A stretch of DNA of 14,959 nt from an uncultured Bacteroidales bacterium (GTDB lineage: Bacteria > Bacteroidota > Bacteroidia > Bacteroidales > Bacteroidaceae). Positions within the stretch are counted from its first letter, which is position 1, and each line of letters starts with the position of its first letter. Made by a program: the position numbers and the translations under genes. The stretch covers positions 1-14,959 of the forward strand of contig CADCOX010000304.1 in NCBI GenBank assembly GCA_902803195.1, given 5' to 3'. Positions 1 to 7,503 of this stretch are shown here, one piece after another. The notes under the pieces are model-generated. The model was given only the letters and a program-made list of their open reading frames with translations, was not told the origin of the DNA and ran no database searches.

Positions 1-2560
1 AATCAAATAGAGCCATTGACTTTGTTGCGTTAGTTCCAGTACCGGCTGTAGACGTGAAGCTGAGTAGAGTCTTCTTAGTCCCACCTACGTACAAGGTGAC
101 TCCGTCTTCTGCAGAGACGGTGATAGTAACGAGTTCCCATGTGTTGGCCGAGAGGATAGATTTGGCGCTGGAGGTGGCCGCGTTCATCACGAAGTTGTCA
201 ACGCCGGCATTGAAGTCTACCTCTCCGCAGCCAGCCAGACCGAGGTAATCGGTATTGGTCGTGAGGTTACCTTGTTTTTCGGTAAAAGCCCAAAGGGTAC
301 CGGTGAGGTCCTTGATGTCGGCACGTTTTATCCATGCTGCTACTGTGAAACCTGTTAGGTCGGTCTGTCCTTGTAATGGGTTGGGCATGCGGGTATAGCT
401 GTTCTTGCGAGCTTCATTAGCATAGACATGAACCACCTGTCCGAAGCGCGAAGGGTCTTCTTCCAAGGTCGGGATAGTACCTGTTGAGATGCGGGTGTAG
501 GTCACTGACTCTTCGCTATTGTAGGCATTAGTCGTTGGGCGTTCATCGAAGTTGTAGTAAGCCATAATGCCGCTTAAGGGATCGCCAATGACATCAGTAG
601 CGCGCTGAGCCGTCACGTCAAAAGCCTGTTCATAGACGTAGTTACCACAACTGATTCGACAGGTGAGCGTCAGGGGTATGTTCTCTTCGCGAGGGTTATA
701 CTTGCCAGTTGGGCTGATTACGTCAGGCTCCGATGATTCCCATTCAATGATAGCACCATAGTAGCCCGTGCCGCCGAGGAGGGTGTTCTTGTTGATGCTG
801 GTGCCCGTCTTTACAGGCATGGTATAATTTTTGAAGGTATAGGCTATAGCCGACTGCGGTTCCATCTTCCATCCCCAGATGCTGACACCGCTTTTGGCTG
901 TGGCCGTGAAGCAGACGGCTTTGAGCGTGGTGCCGTCTACCTGTTGTTGGATGATGACGCCGTTGTAGGTCACGCTGCCCGCCGTGATCTTGACGTAGCC
1001 TGTGCCCTCGGTCAGCGACCATGAGCCCGTGAGGTCACCTGTCACCTTGCCCGCCTCTGTTAGCGTTAGGTGGATAGGCTTCACTTCTTCCATGTTTTCG
1101 TGGTCCATGCGGTATTTGTGGATGAGCACGTCGTAGGTGCCAGCTATCTCAGCCTTGGTGTAAAGGCAACGCTTGGCGATGCTGTCGTCATTCTCCGTCT
1201 CGCCGTCGAACTGGAAAGGCGCGGCACAGAGCCATCCGTCGTGGTTCAGAAAGAGCTGATGAACGCGTACCTGATGGCCTGCTGTTCCGTCGTTGAACTT
1301 CGTGTGATAGACCACGAAGTTGCGGCCTTTGTCGTCAGCAGTGGCGCTGTTATGTCCCTGTGCACACTCGCCAATAGTCATGAAGCCCCAATTGTTGTAG
1401 GCACCCATCAATTTCATACCGCCATTGGTCTGGGCTTTCGGACCGAAGTTTAGCCAGTAGCGGTCATGGTAGCAGGCGTCGAGGTTGTTGGCGTCGACAT
1501 ATTGTCCGTCGGGTGTTCGGCTACGGAACGTTCGCATCTCATAGCCGCCATCAGGTGCAAAGCCGCCATAGCTCATGAACAGGTAGTAGTAATCGCCAAT
1601 CTTCTGAACGTACGAGCCTTCGCCACTAGAGTAGTAGCCTCCGGCAATGCGCTTACCGAAGTAGGGGTCGGTGAGCGCGCGCCCGTTGTTGTCGTTCTTG
1701 AGGGCGTAGGTATACGTGTAGTCACGTAGACCGGTCTCCTTGTCCATCTTCAAGATGAAGATGCCTCCGCTCCACGATCCGTAGGTCATCCAAAGCTCAC
1801 CTTCTTCGTCGAAGAACACGCAGGGGTCGATGTCGTTCGTCCAGTAGGTGCCCCAGTCGTTGCCGCGGTTGTAGCGGGCAGGGAGTGTCGATTGTTGGCC
1901 GATGACTAGTTCCAAGTCGGTCTTTTTCCATGAGATTTGAGGCGTCGTCGTATTGCGGAATCCCGAGAAGTGGACGGGTCCCTGGTAGACGTACGGACCC
2001 GTGATGCGATCGGCCGTCAGCAGGACGATTACCGAGTGCCAGGCATCGCCATTGACGCTCATGTACATCATCCATTTCTTCGAGTTGGGATTGTAGAGGA
2101 GGTCGGGCGCCCACATGTTGCCGCTGATGTTGTAGTTGGCATCGTCAGCGTGAGCCCACGCTTCGGCGTCATAGTTGCCGAAGTCCACCTCTTTGACCTC
2201 GCCGTTGACAAGAGCTTTCACCTTCGTCACTTGGTTTTTCTTGAACGCATTGGCATAGTTGGTCACGACGACACTGCCGCTGGCATTCACCGTGCCGAAG
2301 AGGCTTCCGTTGTCGAGGCCCTGCAGGTTGACCATGTTGTCGGTCGATCGACCCCATCCGCGATGCGAACCGATGATATAGAAGGTCGACCCCGAGGCGT
2401 GAACGACCGAGGGGTCGTGGATGCTCACCCACGAGCGGTTCGTTGTCTTGTAGAGGTTGTTGAGGTCTGTCGATGTCAGGCGTATTGGCTCTTGAGCGTA
2501 CACGTTCAGTGCCGTCAGCGTCATAGACAGTAGGAGTGTTGTGAGTGCAAGTCTGCGCAT
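1..2560 (-). CDS. GH43 arabinanase-type glycoside hydrolase with LamG domain (partial, C-terminus off the left edge)
   Basis: The frame is open from ATG at 2560 to the left edge with no stop (853 residues seen), so the protein is longer. Residues 1-23 are a signal peptide (MRRLALTTLLL...VYAQ), so it is exported. Residues about 40-455 are a GH43 five-bladed propeller of the endo-arabinanase kind. Candidate catalytic residues are D49 in HDPSVV, D245 in NDIDPCVF and E314 in SSGEGSYV; H403 in GHNSA matches the metal-site histidine of arabinanases. The block VRVHQLFLNHDGW followed by a small beta domain at about 465-570 resembles Bacillus Abn2-type enzymes. Residues about 580-645 look like an atrophied bacterial Ig-like domain (IEWESSEPDVIS). 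From about 655 onward a LamG/concanavalin-like domain begins (GFTVAAWIKR). Family knowledge predicts cleavage of alpha-1,5-arabinan; the exact substrate is inferred. It has its own promoter and no visible link to the dextran-type PUL. Confidence 0.88.
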   Translation of the reverse strand, partial: MRRLALTTLLLSMTLTALNVYAQEPIRLTSTDLNNLYKTTNRSWVSIHDPSVVHASGSTFYIIGSHRGWGRSTDNMVNLQGLDNGSLFGTVNASGSVVVTNYANAFKKNQVTKVKALVNGEVKEVDFGNYDAEAWAHADDANYNISGNMWAPDLLYNPNSKKWMMYMSVNGDAWHSVIVLLTADRITGPYVYQGPVHFSGFRNTTTPQISWKKTDLELVIGQQSTLPARYNRGNDWGTYWTNDIDPCVFFDEEGELWMTYGSWSGGIFILKMDKETGLRDYTYTYALKNDNNGRALTDPYFGKRIAGGYYSSGEGSYVQKIGDYYYLFMSYGGFAPDGGYEMRTFRSRTPDGQYVDANNLDACYHDRYWLNFGPKAQTNGGMKLMGAYNNWGFMTIGECAQGHNSATADDKGRNFVVYHTKFNDGTAGHQVRVHQLFLNHDGWLCAAPFQFDGETENDDSIAKRCLYTKAEIAGTYDVLIHKYRMDHENMEEVKPIHLTLTEAGKVTGDLTGSWSLTEGTGYVKITAGSVTYNGVIIQQQVDGTTLKAVCFTATAKSGVSIWGWKMEPQSAIAYTFKNYTMPVKTGTSINKNTLLGGTGYYGAIIEWESSEPDVISPTGKYNPREENIPLTLTCRISCGNYVYEQAFDVTAQRATDVIGDPLSGIMAYYNFDERPTTNAYNSEESVTYTRISTGTIPTLEEDPSRFGQVVHVYANEARKNSYTRMPNPLQGQTDLTGFTVAAWIKRADIKDLTGTLWAFTEKQGNLTTNTDYLGLAGCGEVDFNAGVDNFVMNAATSSAKSILSANTWELVTITVSAEDGVTLYVGGTKKTLLSFTSTAGTGTNATKSMALFD

Positions 2561-2590
2561 AGTTAGTGGTTTATTTTCGTAATTTGCGGT

Positions 2591-2623
2591 CAAAGGTAGC
2601 TTTTTTTGATGACTTTCCTTAAC
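2591..2623 (-). promoter_or_regulatory. Putative Bacteroides-type promoter of the GH43 gene
   Basis: On the minus strand, TACCTTTG (2591-2598) matches the Bacteroidetes -7 consensus TAnnTTTG exactly. A weak -33 element, GTTAAG (2618-2623), lies 19 bp upstream, within the usual 19-21 bp spacing. Transcription would start near 2584, giving a leader of about 25 nt. The leader is A-rich with no Shine-Dalgarno sequence, as is common in this phylum. Confidence 0.5.
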
Positions 2624-2668
2624 ACTTGTGGCCCTTTTAACGTGATTTAATATAAATAAGGTATAAGA

Positions 2669-2701
2669 TTTTGGCTGATTCGGCAGAAAAGCCTTCCTTT
2701 G
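2669..2701 (+). promoter_or_regulatory. Putative Bacteroides-type promoter of the OmpA-like lipoprotein/FAD dehydrogenase unit
   Basis: TTTTG at 2669-2673 could be the -33 element, and TTCCTTTG at 2694-2701 a -7 element with one mismatch to TAnnTTTG; the spacer is 20 bp. The start of transcription would be near 2708, about 40 nt before the ATG at 2750. The rest of the 2561-2749 intergenic stretch is AT-rich and holds the divergent GH43 promoter; I see no hairpin or operator-like repeat in it. Confidence 0.4.
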
Positions 2702-2749
2702 CAGCAGAATAAATGGACAGATATGCTTTTAATCCAAAAAACTTCAACT

Positions 2750-3598
2750 ATGAAAAAGATTCTCATCATCCTCGCCGCAGGACTCCTGCTTAGCTCCTGC
2801 GCTAGCAAGAAGAAATTCGTAGCGCTGCAGCAAGACTATACGACTCTCCAGAACGAATATCAGGAGGCGAAAGTGAAGTTAGCTGAAAATCGTGCCACCA
2901 TCAAGAGCCTTGAGGAACGCCTCGCAGAAGCCAAGAAAGCCAACGAACAGATGAAGGTGGCCTATTCGACCCTCCAGGGCTCGCTCGACAAGAGCATCGC
3001 ACAGAATGCCGAGGGCAATGTGAACATCTCCAAGCTTGTCGATGAGATTAACGCTTCCAATAAGTTCATCAAGCAACTCGTGGAGGCTAAGGACAAGAGC
3101 GACAGCCTTAACATCACTCTCACCAACAACCTCACACGTTCCCTTTCGAAGGAAGAACTGAAGGAGGTCGATATTCAGGTGTTGAAGGGCGTTGTCTACA
3201 TCTCATTGGCCGATAACATGCTCTACGAGAGTGGAAGTTATAAGATTAACAGCCGCGCTCATGAGACCCTCTCCAAGATTGCCAAGATCATCAACGATTA
3301 TCGCGACTATGAGGTGCTCATCGAGGGTAACACCGACAACGTGCCCATCAGTCGTGAGAATATCCGCAACAACTGGGACCTCGCCGCATTGCGTGCCTCC
3401 AGTGTCGTACAGGAACTGCAGAATCGCTATGGCGTAGACCCGAAGCGCTTGACCGCGGGTAGCCGTGGTGAGTACAATCCCATCGCCAGCAATGATACCG
3501 CTGTTGGCCGCCAGCGCAACCGTCGCACGCAGATCATCATCACCCCGAAACTCGACGAGTTCCTTGAGCTCATCGACCAAGCACCTGCAGACGAGTGA
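2750..3598 (+). CDS. OmpA-family peptidoglycan-binding lipoprotein
   Basis: The protein has 282 residues. The N-terminus MKKILIILAAGLLLSSC is an SPII signal with lipobox LSSC and lipidated C17. The following CASKKKF is basic, not acidic, which fits anchoring in the outer membrane facing the periplasm. Residues about 25-125 are charged, heptad-like and probably a coiled coil. Residues about 140-265 are an OmpA C-terminal-like domain, with EGNTDNVPI (D196) and the late NRRTQIII segment (R258/R259), the positions that grip diaminopimelate in OmpA-type domains. The likely role is a tether between outer membrane and cell wall. The ATG at 2750 is chosen because it begins directly with the signal peptide; an in-frame TTG at 2699 lies in the putative -7 element. 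The stop overlaps the next gene by 4 bp. Confidence 0.9.
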   Translation: MKKILIILAAGLLLSSCASKKKFVALQQDYTTLQNEYQEAKVKLAENRATIKSLEERLAEAKKANEQMKVAYSTLQGSLDKSIAQNAEGNVNISKLVDEINASNKFIKQLVEAKDKSDSLNITLTNNLTRSLSKEELKEVDIQVLKGVVYISLADNMLYESGSYKINSRAHETLSKIAKIINDYRDYEVLIEGNTDNVPISRENIRNNWDLAALRASSVVQELQNRYGVDPKRLTAGSRGEYNPIASNDTAVGRQRNRRTQIIITPKLDEFLELIDQAPADE

Positions 3599-5265
3599 TT
3601 CGCGACATCCAACTGCGAGTGCTGCCTCAGCAGGCAGCATCCGATCAAAGTATACGTTCGAGCGTGGCTGAAGAAGTTGCGCTCGAACTTCGTCGTATCC
3701 AAGGGGTGCGTGTGCTTAAGCGCAGCATCGATGCCCGTCAGCGACAGATTTTCGTCAACCTGACCGTCCGTGTGTGGATCGACGAGCCAGTCTCCGAGGA
3801 GGCTTTCCCGACCATCGATTATCCAAATGTCGAGGGACGACCTCAGGTAATCGTCGTAGGGGCCGGTCCGGGTGGACTATTTGCAGCGTTGCGACTTATC
3901 GAATTGGGACTTAGGCCCGTCATTTTAGAGCGTGGTAAAGATGTACACGCTCGTAAGCGGGACATCGCCCGCATTTCTCGTGAACATAGTGTCGACCCTG
4001 AAAGCAACTACTCCTTTGGTGAGGGTGGAGCAGGGGCGTATTCCGACGGCAAACTCTACACGCGTTCCAAGAAACGGGGTTCTGTCGAGAAGATTCTCAA
4101 CGTCTTCTGTCAACATGGCGCGCAGACAACCATCCTCTCCGATGCCCATCCGCACATCGGCACCGACCGCCTACCGCGTGTCATCGAGAACATGCGCAAC
4201 ACCATCCTCCGTTGTGGTGGCGAGGTCCATTTTCAAACACACATGACAGACCTTCTTATCGAGGGCGATCGTGTCGTAGGCGCTTTGGCGGAAGTTAACG
4301 GGAATGAAAACGTAAACGAAAGCGAAAACGGGAATGAAAACTTAAACGTTCCTGTTCCTACACGCGTTCAGGTGAAGGAATACCTTGGCCCCGTCATCTT
4401 GGCTACAGGTCACTCAGCCCGCGATGTCTATCGTATGCTGGCTGCACGCAATATCGAGATAGAAGCCAAAGGAATTGCCGTGGGCGTTCGCTTGGAACAT
4501 CCTTCTCAACTCATCGACCAGATTCAGTACCACAACCGTCAGGGTCGTGGTCGCTACCTGCCTGCGGCCGAATATAGTTTTGTACAACAGTGCCAAGGCC
4601 GTGGTGTTTATTCGTTCTGTATGTGCCCAGGAGGCTTTGTCGTGCCCGCTGCGACGGGACCTGAACAGGTCGTAGTCAATGGCATGAGCCCCAGTCATCG
4701 CAACGGACGCTGGTCCAACTCCGGCATGGTCGTTGAGATCCGTCCCGAGGATGTGAGCGCACTCACAGCCTCTTTCCCCGACGACGGTTCAGCCGCTCCC
4801 GAGATAGAGGTTCTCACTATGCTCGGCTTTCAGGAACGCCTCGAGCGCCTCTGCTGGCAGCAGGGAGGACGTCGGCAGACAGCTCCCGCACAGCGGATGG
4901 CTGACTTCGTTAATGGGCGTCTTAGTTATGACCTACCCGAGAGCAGCTATGCTCCAGGGCTCATCTCCTCACCCCTTCATTTCTGGATGCCATCGTTTAT
5001 CACCTCCCGCCTCCAAGAGGGCTTTCGTGCCTTCGGGCGTAAGAGTCATGGTTTCCTTACGAACGAGGCTACTGTCATCGGAGTCGAGACGCGCACTTCA
5101 TCGCCTGTCCGCATCCTTCGTGATGGTGAAACGCTCCATCATGTCCGTCTCCGCGGCCTCTATCCTTGCGGTGAAGGTGCCGGCTATGCAGGCGGCATCG
5201 TCAGTGCCGCCATCGATGGTGAACGATGTGCTGAGGCTTGTGCGGCAGATCTCTCGAATATTTGA
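3595..5265 (+). CDS. FAD-dependent dehydrogenase, COG2509 type
   Basis: The protein has 556 residues and begins at GTG in a GTGA overlap with the stop of the lipoprotein gene. The encoded start (MIRDIQLRVLP) matches how this family normally begins, which supports GTG over any later codon. A small N-terminal domain (about 1-80, with LKRSIDARQR) precedes the Rossmann FAD-binding motif VIVVGAGPGG (85-94) and the acidic end of the second strand (VILERG). Family blocks follow: NYSFGEGGAGAYSDGK (138-153), TGHSARDVY (271-279), PAQRMADFVN, ETRTSSPVRI and the C-terminal CGEGAGYAGGIVSAAIDGE. The protein is probably cytosolic; its substrate is unknown to me. Oddity: residues about 234-256 are a low-complexity Asn/Glu/Val insertion between conserved strands, making it longer than relatives I recall (about 520 residues). 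Its pairing with an OmpA-like lipoprotein suggests translational coupling but no clear shared pathway. Confidence 0.9.
   Translation: MIRDIQLRVLPQQAASDQSIRSSVAEEVALELRRIQGVRVLKRSIDARQRQIFVNLTVRVWIDEPVSEEAFPTIDYPNVEGRPQVIVVGAGPGGLFAALRLIELGLRPVILERGKDVHARKRDIARISREHSVDPESNYSFGEGGAGAYSDGKLYTRSKKRGSVEKILNVFCQHGAQTTILSDAHPHIGTDRLPRVIENMRNTILRCGGEVHFQTHMTDLLIEGDRVVGALAEVNGNENVNESENGNENLNVPVPTRVQVKEYLGPVILATGHSARDVYRMLAARNIEIEAKGIAVGVRLEHPSQLIDQIQYHNRQGRGRYLPAAEYSFVQQCQGRGVYSFCMCPGGFVVPAATGPEQVVVNGMSPSHRNGRWSNSGMVVEIRPEDVSALTASFPDDGSAAPEIEVLTMLGFQERLERLCWQQGGRRQTAPAQRMADFVNGRLSYDLPESSYAPGLISSPLHFWMPSFITSRLQEGFRAFGRKSHGFLTNEATVIGVETRTSSPVRILRDGETLHHVRLRGLYPCGEGAGYAGGIVSAAIDGERCAEACAADLSNI
4297..4348 (+). 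repeat. 30-bp-period direct repeat inside the FAD dehydrogenase gene
   Basis: Two 22-bp copies at 4297-4318 and 4327-4348 differ at one base (G in the first, T in the second) and start 30 bp apart. They consist of AACG/AATGAAAACG-like hexamers and encode a 10-residue period (NGNENVNESE, then NGNENLNV). Because the period is a multiple of three, the frame is kept. The segment sits between conserved parts of the protein, so it is probably a surface-loop expansion. Confidence 0.85.
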
Positions 5266-5283
5266 GCATAATTGAATAAGAAA

Positions 5284-5322
5284 GCGTCCTGCGGAATTCA
5301 CTCCACAGGACGCCTTTTGTTT
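5284..5322. terminator. Bidirectional intrinsic terminator between convergent operons
   Basis: The arms GCGTCCTGCGGA (5284-5295) and TCCACAGGACGC (5302-5313) pair over 12 positions with one C/A mismatch and a 6-nt loop. On the plus strand the stem is followed by TTTTGTTT. On the minus strand it is followed by TTTCTTATTCAA, a weaker U-rich tail. It lies between the stop of the FAD dehydrogenase (5265) and the stop of the GH97 gene (5338), so it can end both transcripts. Confidence 0.8.
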
Positions 5323-5337
5323 GGGATATCCCTTTCT

Positions 5338-7473
5338 TTACTGCTTAATCTTGCGCAGTCGTGGCAGGGCGCGGAGGTCGGCAGGGGTGGCCTCGATGAG
5401 GCTGATGGCATAGCCGCCGCCAGCGACGGAGGTGAGGGTCAGGGCCGTTTTGGCATCGACGAGGCCGCGCTGGATGACGTAGGCCTGTGGGTTGGTCTTG
5501 TAGTCGGCCGTTCGAGCATCAGCATAGACAGTAGCGACGTACTTCTTGCCCGGGGCGAGGAAGTTAAGCTTTAGGGCGGAGGTGTGAGGTTGCTGGCCTG
5601 CGACGGAGCCTACGAACCAGTTGCTGGTGCCCTTGGCGCGACGGGCAGCGGTGATGTACTCCATTGGCTCGGCCTCGAGGTAGAGGCTTTCGTCCCAGTC
5701 GAGGGCTACGTCCTTGATGAACTGGAAGGCATCCATGTGCTTCTCGTAGTTCTCGGGGAAGTCAGCGGCCATCTGCAGCGGGCTGTACATCGTCACATAG
5801 AGGGCGAGCTGTCCGCAGAGGGTAGAGTTGACGTGAGAGCCATTGGCACAGTCCATCTCGAAGATGCCAGGCGTGTAGTCCATCGGTCCGCCCTGCAGAC
5901 GTGTGAAGGGTAGGAGGGCGGTGTGACCGGGTTTGGTACCGCCAAAGGCCTGATACTCCGTTCCACGCGCGCTTTCGTTGCCAACAAGATTGGGGTAGGT
6001 GCGGCAGAGGCCCGTCGGGCGCACCGCTTCGTGAGCGTTGACCATGATGTGGTAGTCGGCTGCGCGACGGATGGCGTGGAGGTAGTGGTTGATCTCCAAC
6101 TGGCTGTAGTGGTATTCACCGCGGGGGATGATGTCGCCCACGTAACCGCTCTTGACTGCGTCGTAACCATAGTCGCGCATCAGCTGATAGGCGCGGTCCA
6201 TGTGCTTCTCGTAGTTCATGACTGACGATGATGTCTCGTGATGCATCATGAGCTTGACACCCTTAGAGTGGGCGTACTCGTTGAGGGCGCGGATGTCAAA
6301 GTCAGGGTAGGGGGTGATGAAATCGAAGACATACTCCTTAGAGTTGCCGCTCCAGTCCTCCCAACCCGTGTTCCAGCCTTCAACCAACACCTCATCAAAG
6401 CCATGTTTTGCCGCGAAGTCGATGTAACGGCGGACGTTGGCGTTGTTGGCGGAGTGCCGGCCTGACGGTTGGGCCTTGCTATAGTCGGTCAGCCCGAGTT
6501 TGACGGTGGGGTACTGGTTGGTGTAGGCCCAGTCGCCCTTGCCGGAGATCATCTCCCACCAGACACCGATGTACTTGGTGGGGTGTATCCAGCTGGTGTC
6601 GTCGAGTCGGCAAGGCTCATTGAGGTTGAGGATGAGGTCGGAGGCGAGCACGCGGCGTGCGTCGTCGGTGACGATGATGGTACGCCAGGGACTTGTGCAG
6701 GGCGTTTGCAGGCGACCTTTGTTGCCTTGAGCATCGGGTGTAAGCCAGGAAGTGAAGGTCAGCGACGCCTCGTCAAGGTTGAGGTGCATCGCGGGATAGT
6801 CGACGAGGGCTGCTTCGTGGAGGTTGATGTAAAGGCCTTTGTCGGTCTTAAGCTGCAGAGAGGTCTGCACGCCCGTCTCGGAGAACTGGGTCTGTGAGAG
6901 ATTTCCTGTTACGGCACCGCGGAAGAGGCTGCGTATCTCGCTGAGGCGTGAGCGGGTGTACTCGTACTCCTGCGTGTCGTAGTCGCCGGCAATCCACCAA
7001 GCGATGTGGTCGGCTGTCATGGCGAACTCGGTGCGCTCTTCCTTGACAACGAAGTAGTTCAGTTTGCCTTCTTGGGGAAACTCGTAGCGGAATCCTACGC
7101 CATCGTCGTAGACACGGAAACGGATGTTCATCATGCGTTCGGTCGAGGCTTGGTTGAGGCGCACGAGGAGCTCGTTGTAGTGGTTGCGGATAGTGGCACT
7201 CTCGCCCCATACGGGACGCCAGGTCTCATCGAATGTCGATGTCTTCTCATCACGTAGGCTGAAACCGTCGAGCAGGTTCTCGCTACCAGTCAGCTCATAG
7301 CCCAAGCGGCTCGGACGGATGACCTCCTGCCCACGGAATGTCACGGAATAAGTGGGCACGGTGCCATTGAGGCTGAACGTTACCTTGATGTCGCCGTTGG
7401 GCGATGTCACTTCGCTGGCGCTGGCCGTGCAGGAGAGCGCGAGGAGGATGAGAGAATAGAATAGTTTTTTCAT
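5338..7473 (-). CDS. GH97 alpha-glucosidase, SusB-type (inverting)
   Basis: The protein has 711 residues, starting at ATG 7473 (MKKLFYSLILLALSCTASA signal peptide); an in-frame TTG two codons earlier is less likely. It has the three-part GH97 layout: N-terminal beta-sandwich (about 20-270), TIM barrel (about 290-590, with WNTGWEDW and MMHHETSSS) and a C-terminal beta domain. Conserved glutamates E413 (HHET), E482 (NAHEAVRPTG) and E506 (ESARGTEY) have the same spacing (69 and 24) as E439, E508 and E532 of Bacteroides thetaiotaomicron SusB. This indicates an inverting alpha-glucosidase rather than the retaining alpha-galactosidase branch. Such enzymes act in the periplasm, need Ca2+ and release glucose from alpha-linked oligosaccharides, including alpha-1,6 links. 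It is the last gene of the operon, 30 bp after the GH66 stop, and ends at the shared terminator. Confidence 0.93.
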   Translation of the reverse strand: MKKLFYSLILLALSCTASASEVTSPNGDIKVTFSLNGTVPTYSVTFRGQEVIRPSRLGYELTGSENLLDGFSLRDEKTSTFDETWRPVWGESATIRNHYNELLVRLNQASTERMMNIRFRVYDDGVGFRYEFPQEGKLNYFVVKEERTEFAMTADHIAWWIAGDYDTQEYEYTRSRLSEIRSLFRGAVTGNLSQTQFSETGVQTSLQLKTDKGLYINLHEAALVDYPAMHLNLDEASLTFTSWLTPDAQGNKGRLQTPCTSPWRTIIVTDDARRVLASDLILNLNEPCRLDDTSWIHPTKYIGVWWEMISGKGDWAYTNQYPTVKLGLTDYSKAQPSGRHSANNANVRRYIDFAAKHGFDEVLVEGWNTGWEDWSGNSKEYVFDFITPYPDFDIRALNEYAHSKGVKLMMHHETSSSVMNYEKHMDRAYQLMRDYGYDAVKSGYVGDIIPRGEYHYSQLEINHYLHAIRRAADYHIMVNAHEAVRPTGLCRTYPNLVGNESARGTEYQAFGGTKPGHTALLPFTRLQGGPMDYTPGIFEMDCANGSHVNSTLCGQLALYVTMYSPLQMAADFPENYEKHMDAFQFIKDVALDWDESLYLEAEPMEYITAARRAKGTSNWFVGSVAGQQPHTSALKLNFLAPGKKYVATVYADARTADYKTNPQAYVIQRGLVDAKTALTLTSVAGGGYAISLIEATPADLRALPRLRKIKQ

Positions 7474-7503
7474 AAGCAACTTCTATTAGTGTTCATGTTA
7501 TTC

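Noticed and set aside
1797..2533. Several 80-200 codon frames on both strands within the GH43 region
   Set aside because: The minus-strand frame from 2560 is open through the whole region and carries the signal peptide and GH43 motifs; the others are shadows.
2699..2749. A TTG start that would add 17 residues to the OmpA-like lipoprotein
   Set aside because: It would bury the SPII signal peptide behind a polar segment, and the TTG lies within the likely -7 promoter element.
3203..3640. A 145-codon open frame on the minus strand, opposite the lipoprotein gene
   Set aside because: It overlaps conserved OmpA-like coding sequence, has no family resemblance and no promoter; it is a shadow frame.
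7474..7479. A TTG start two codons before the GH97 ATG
   Set aside because: The ATG at 7473 begins a standard MKK signal peptide; a TTG start is not needed.
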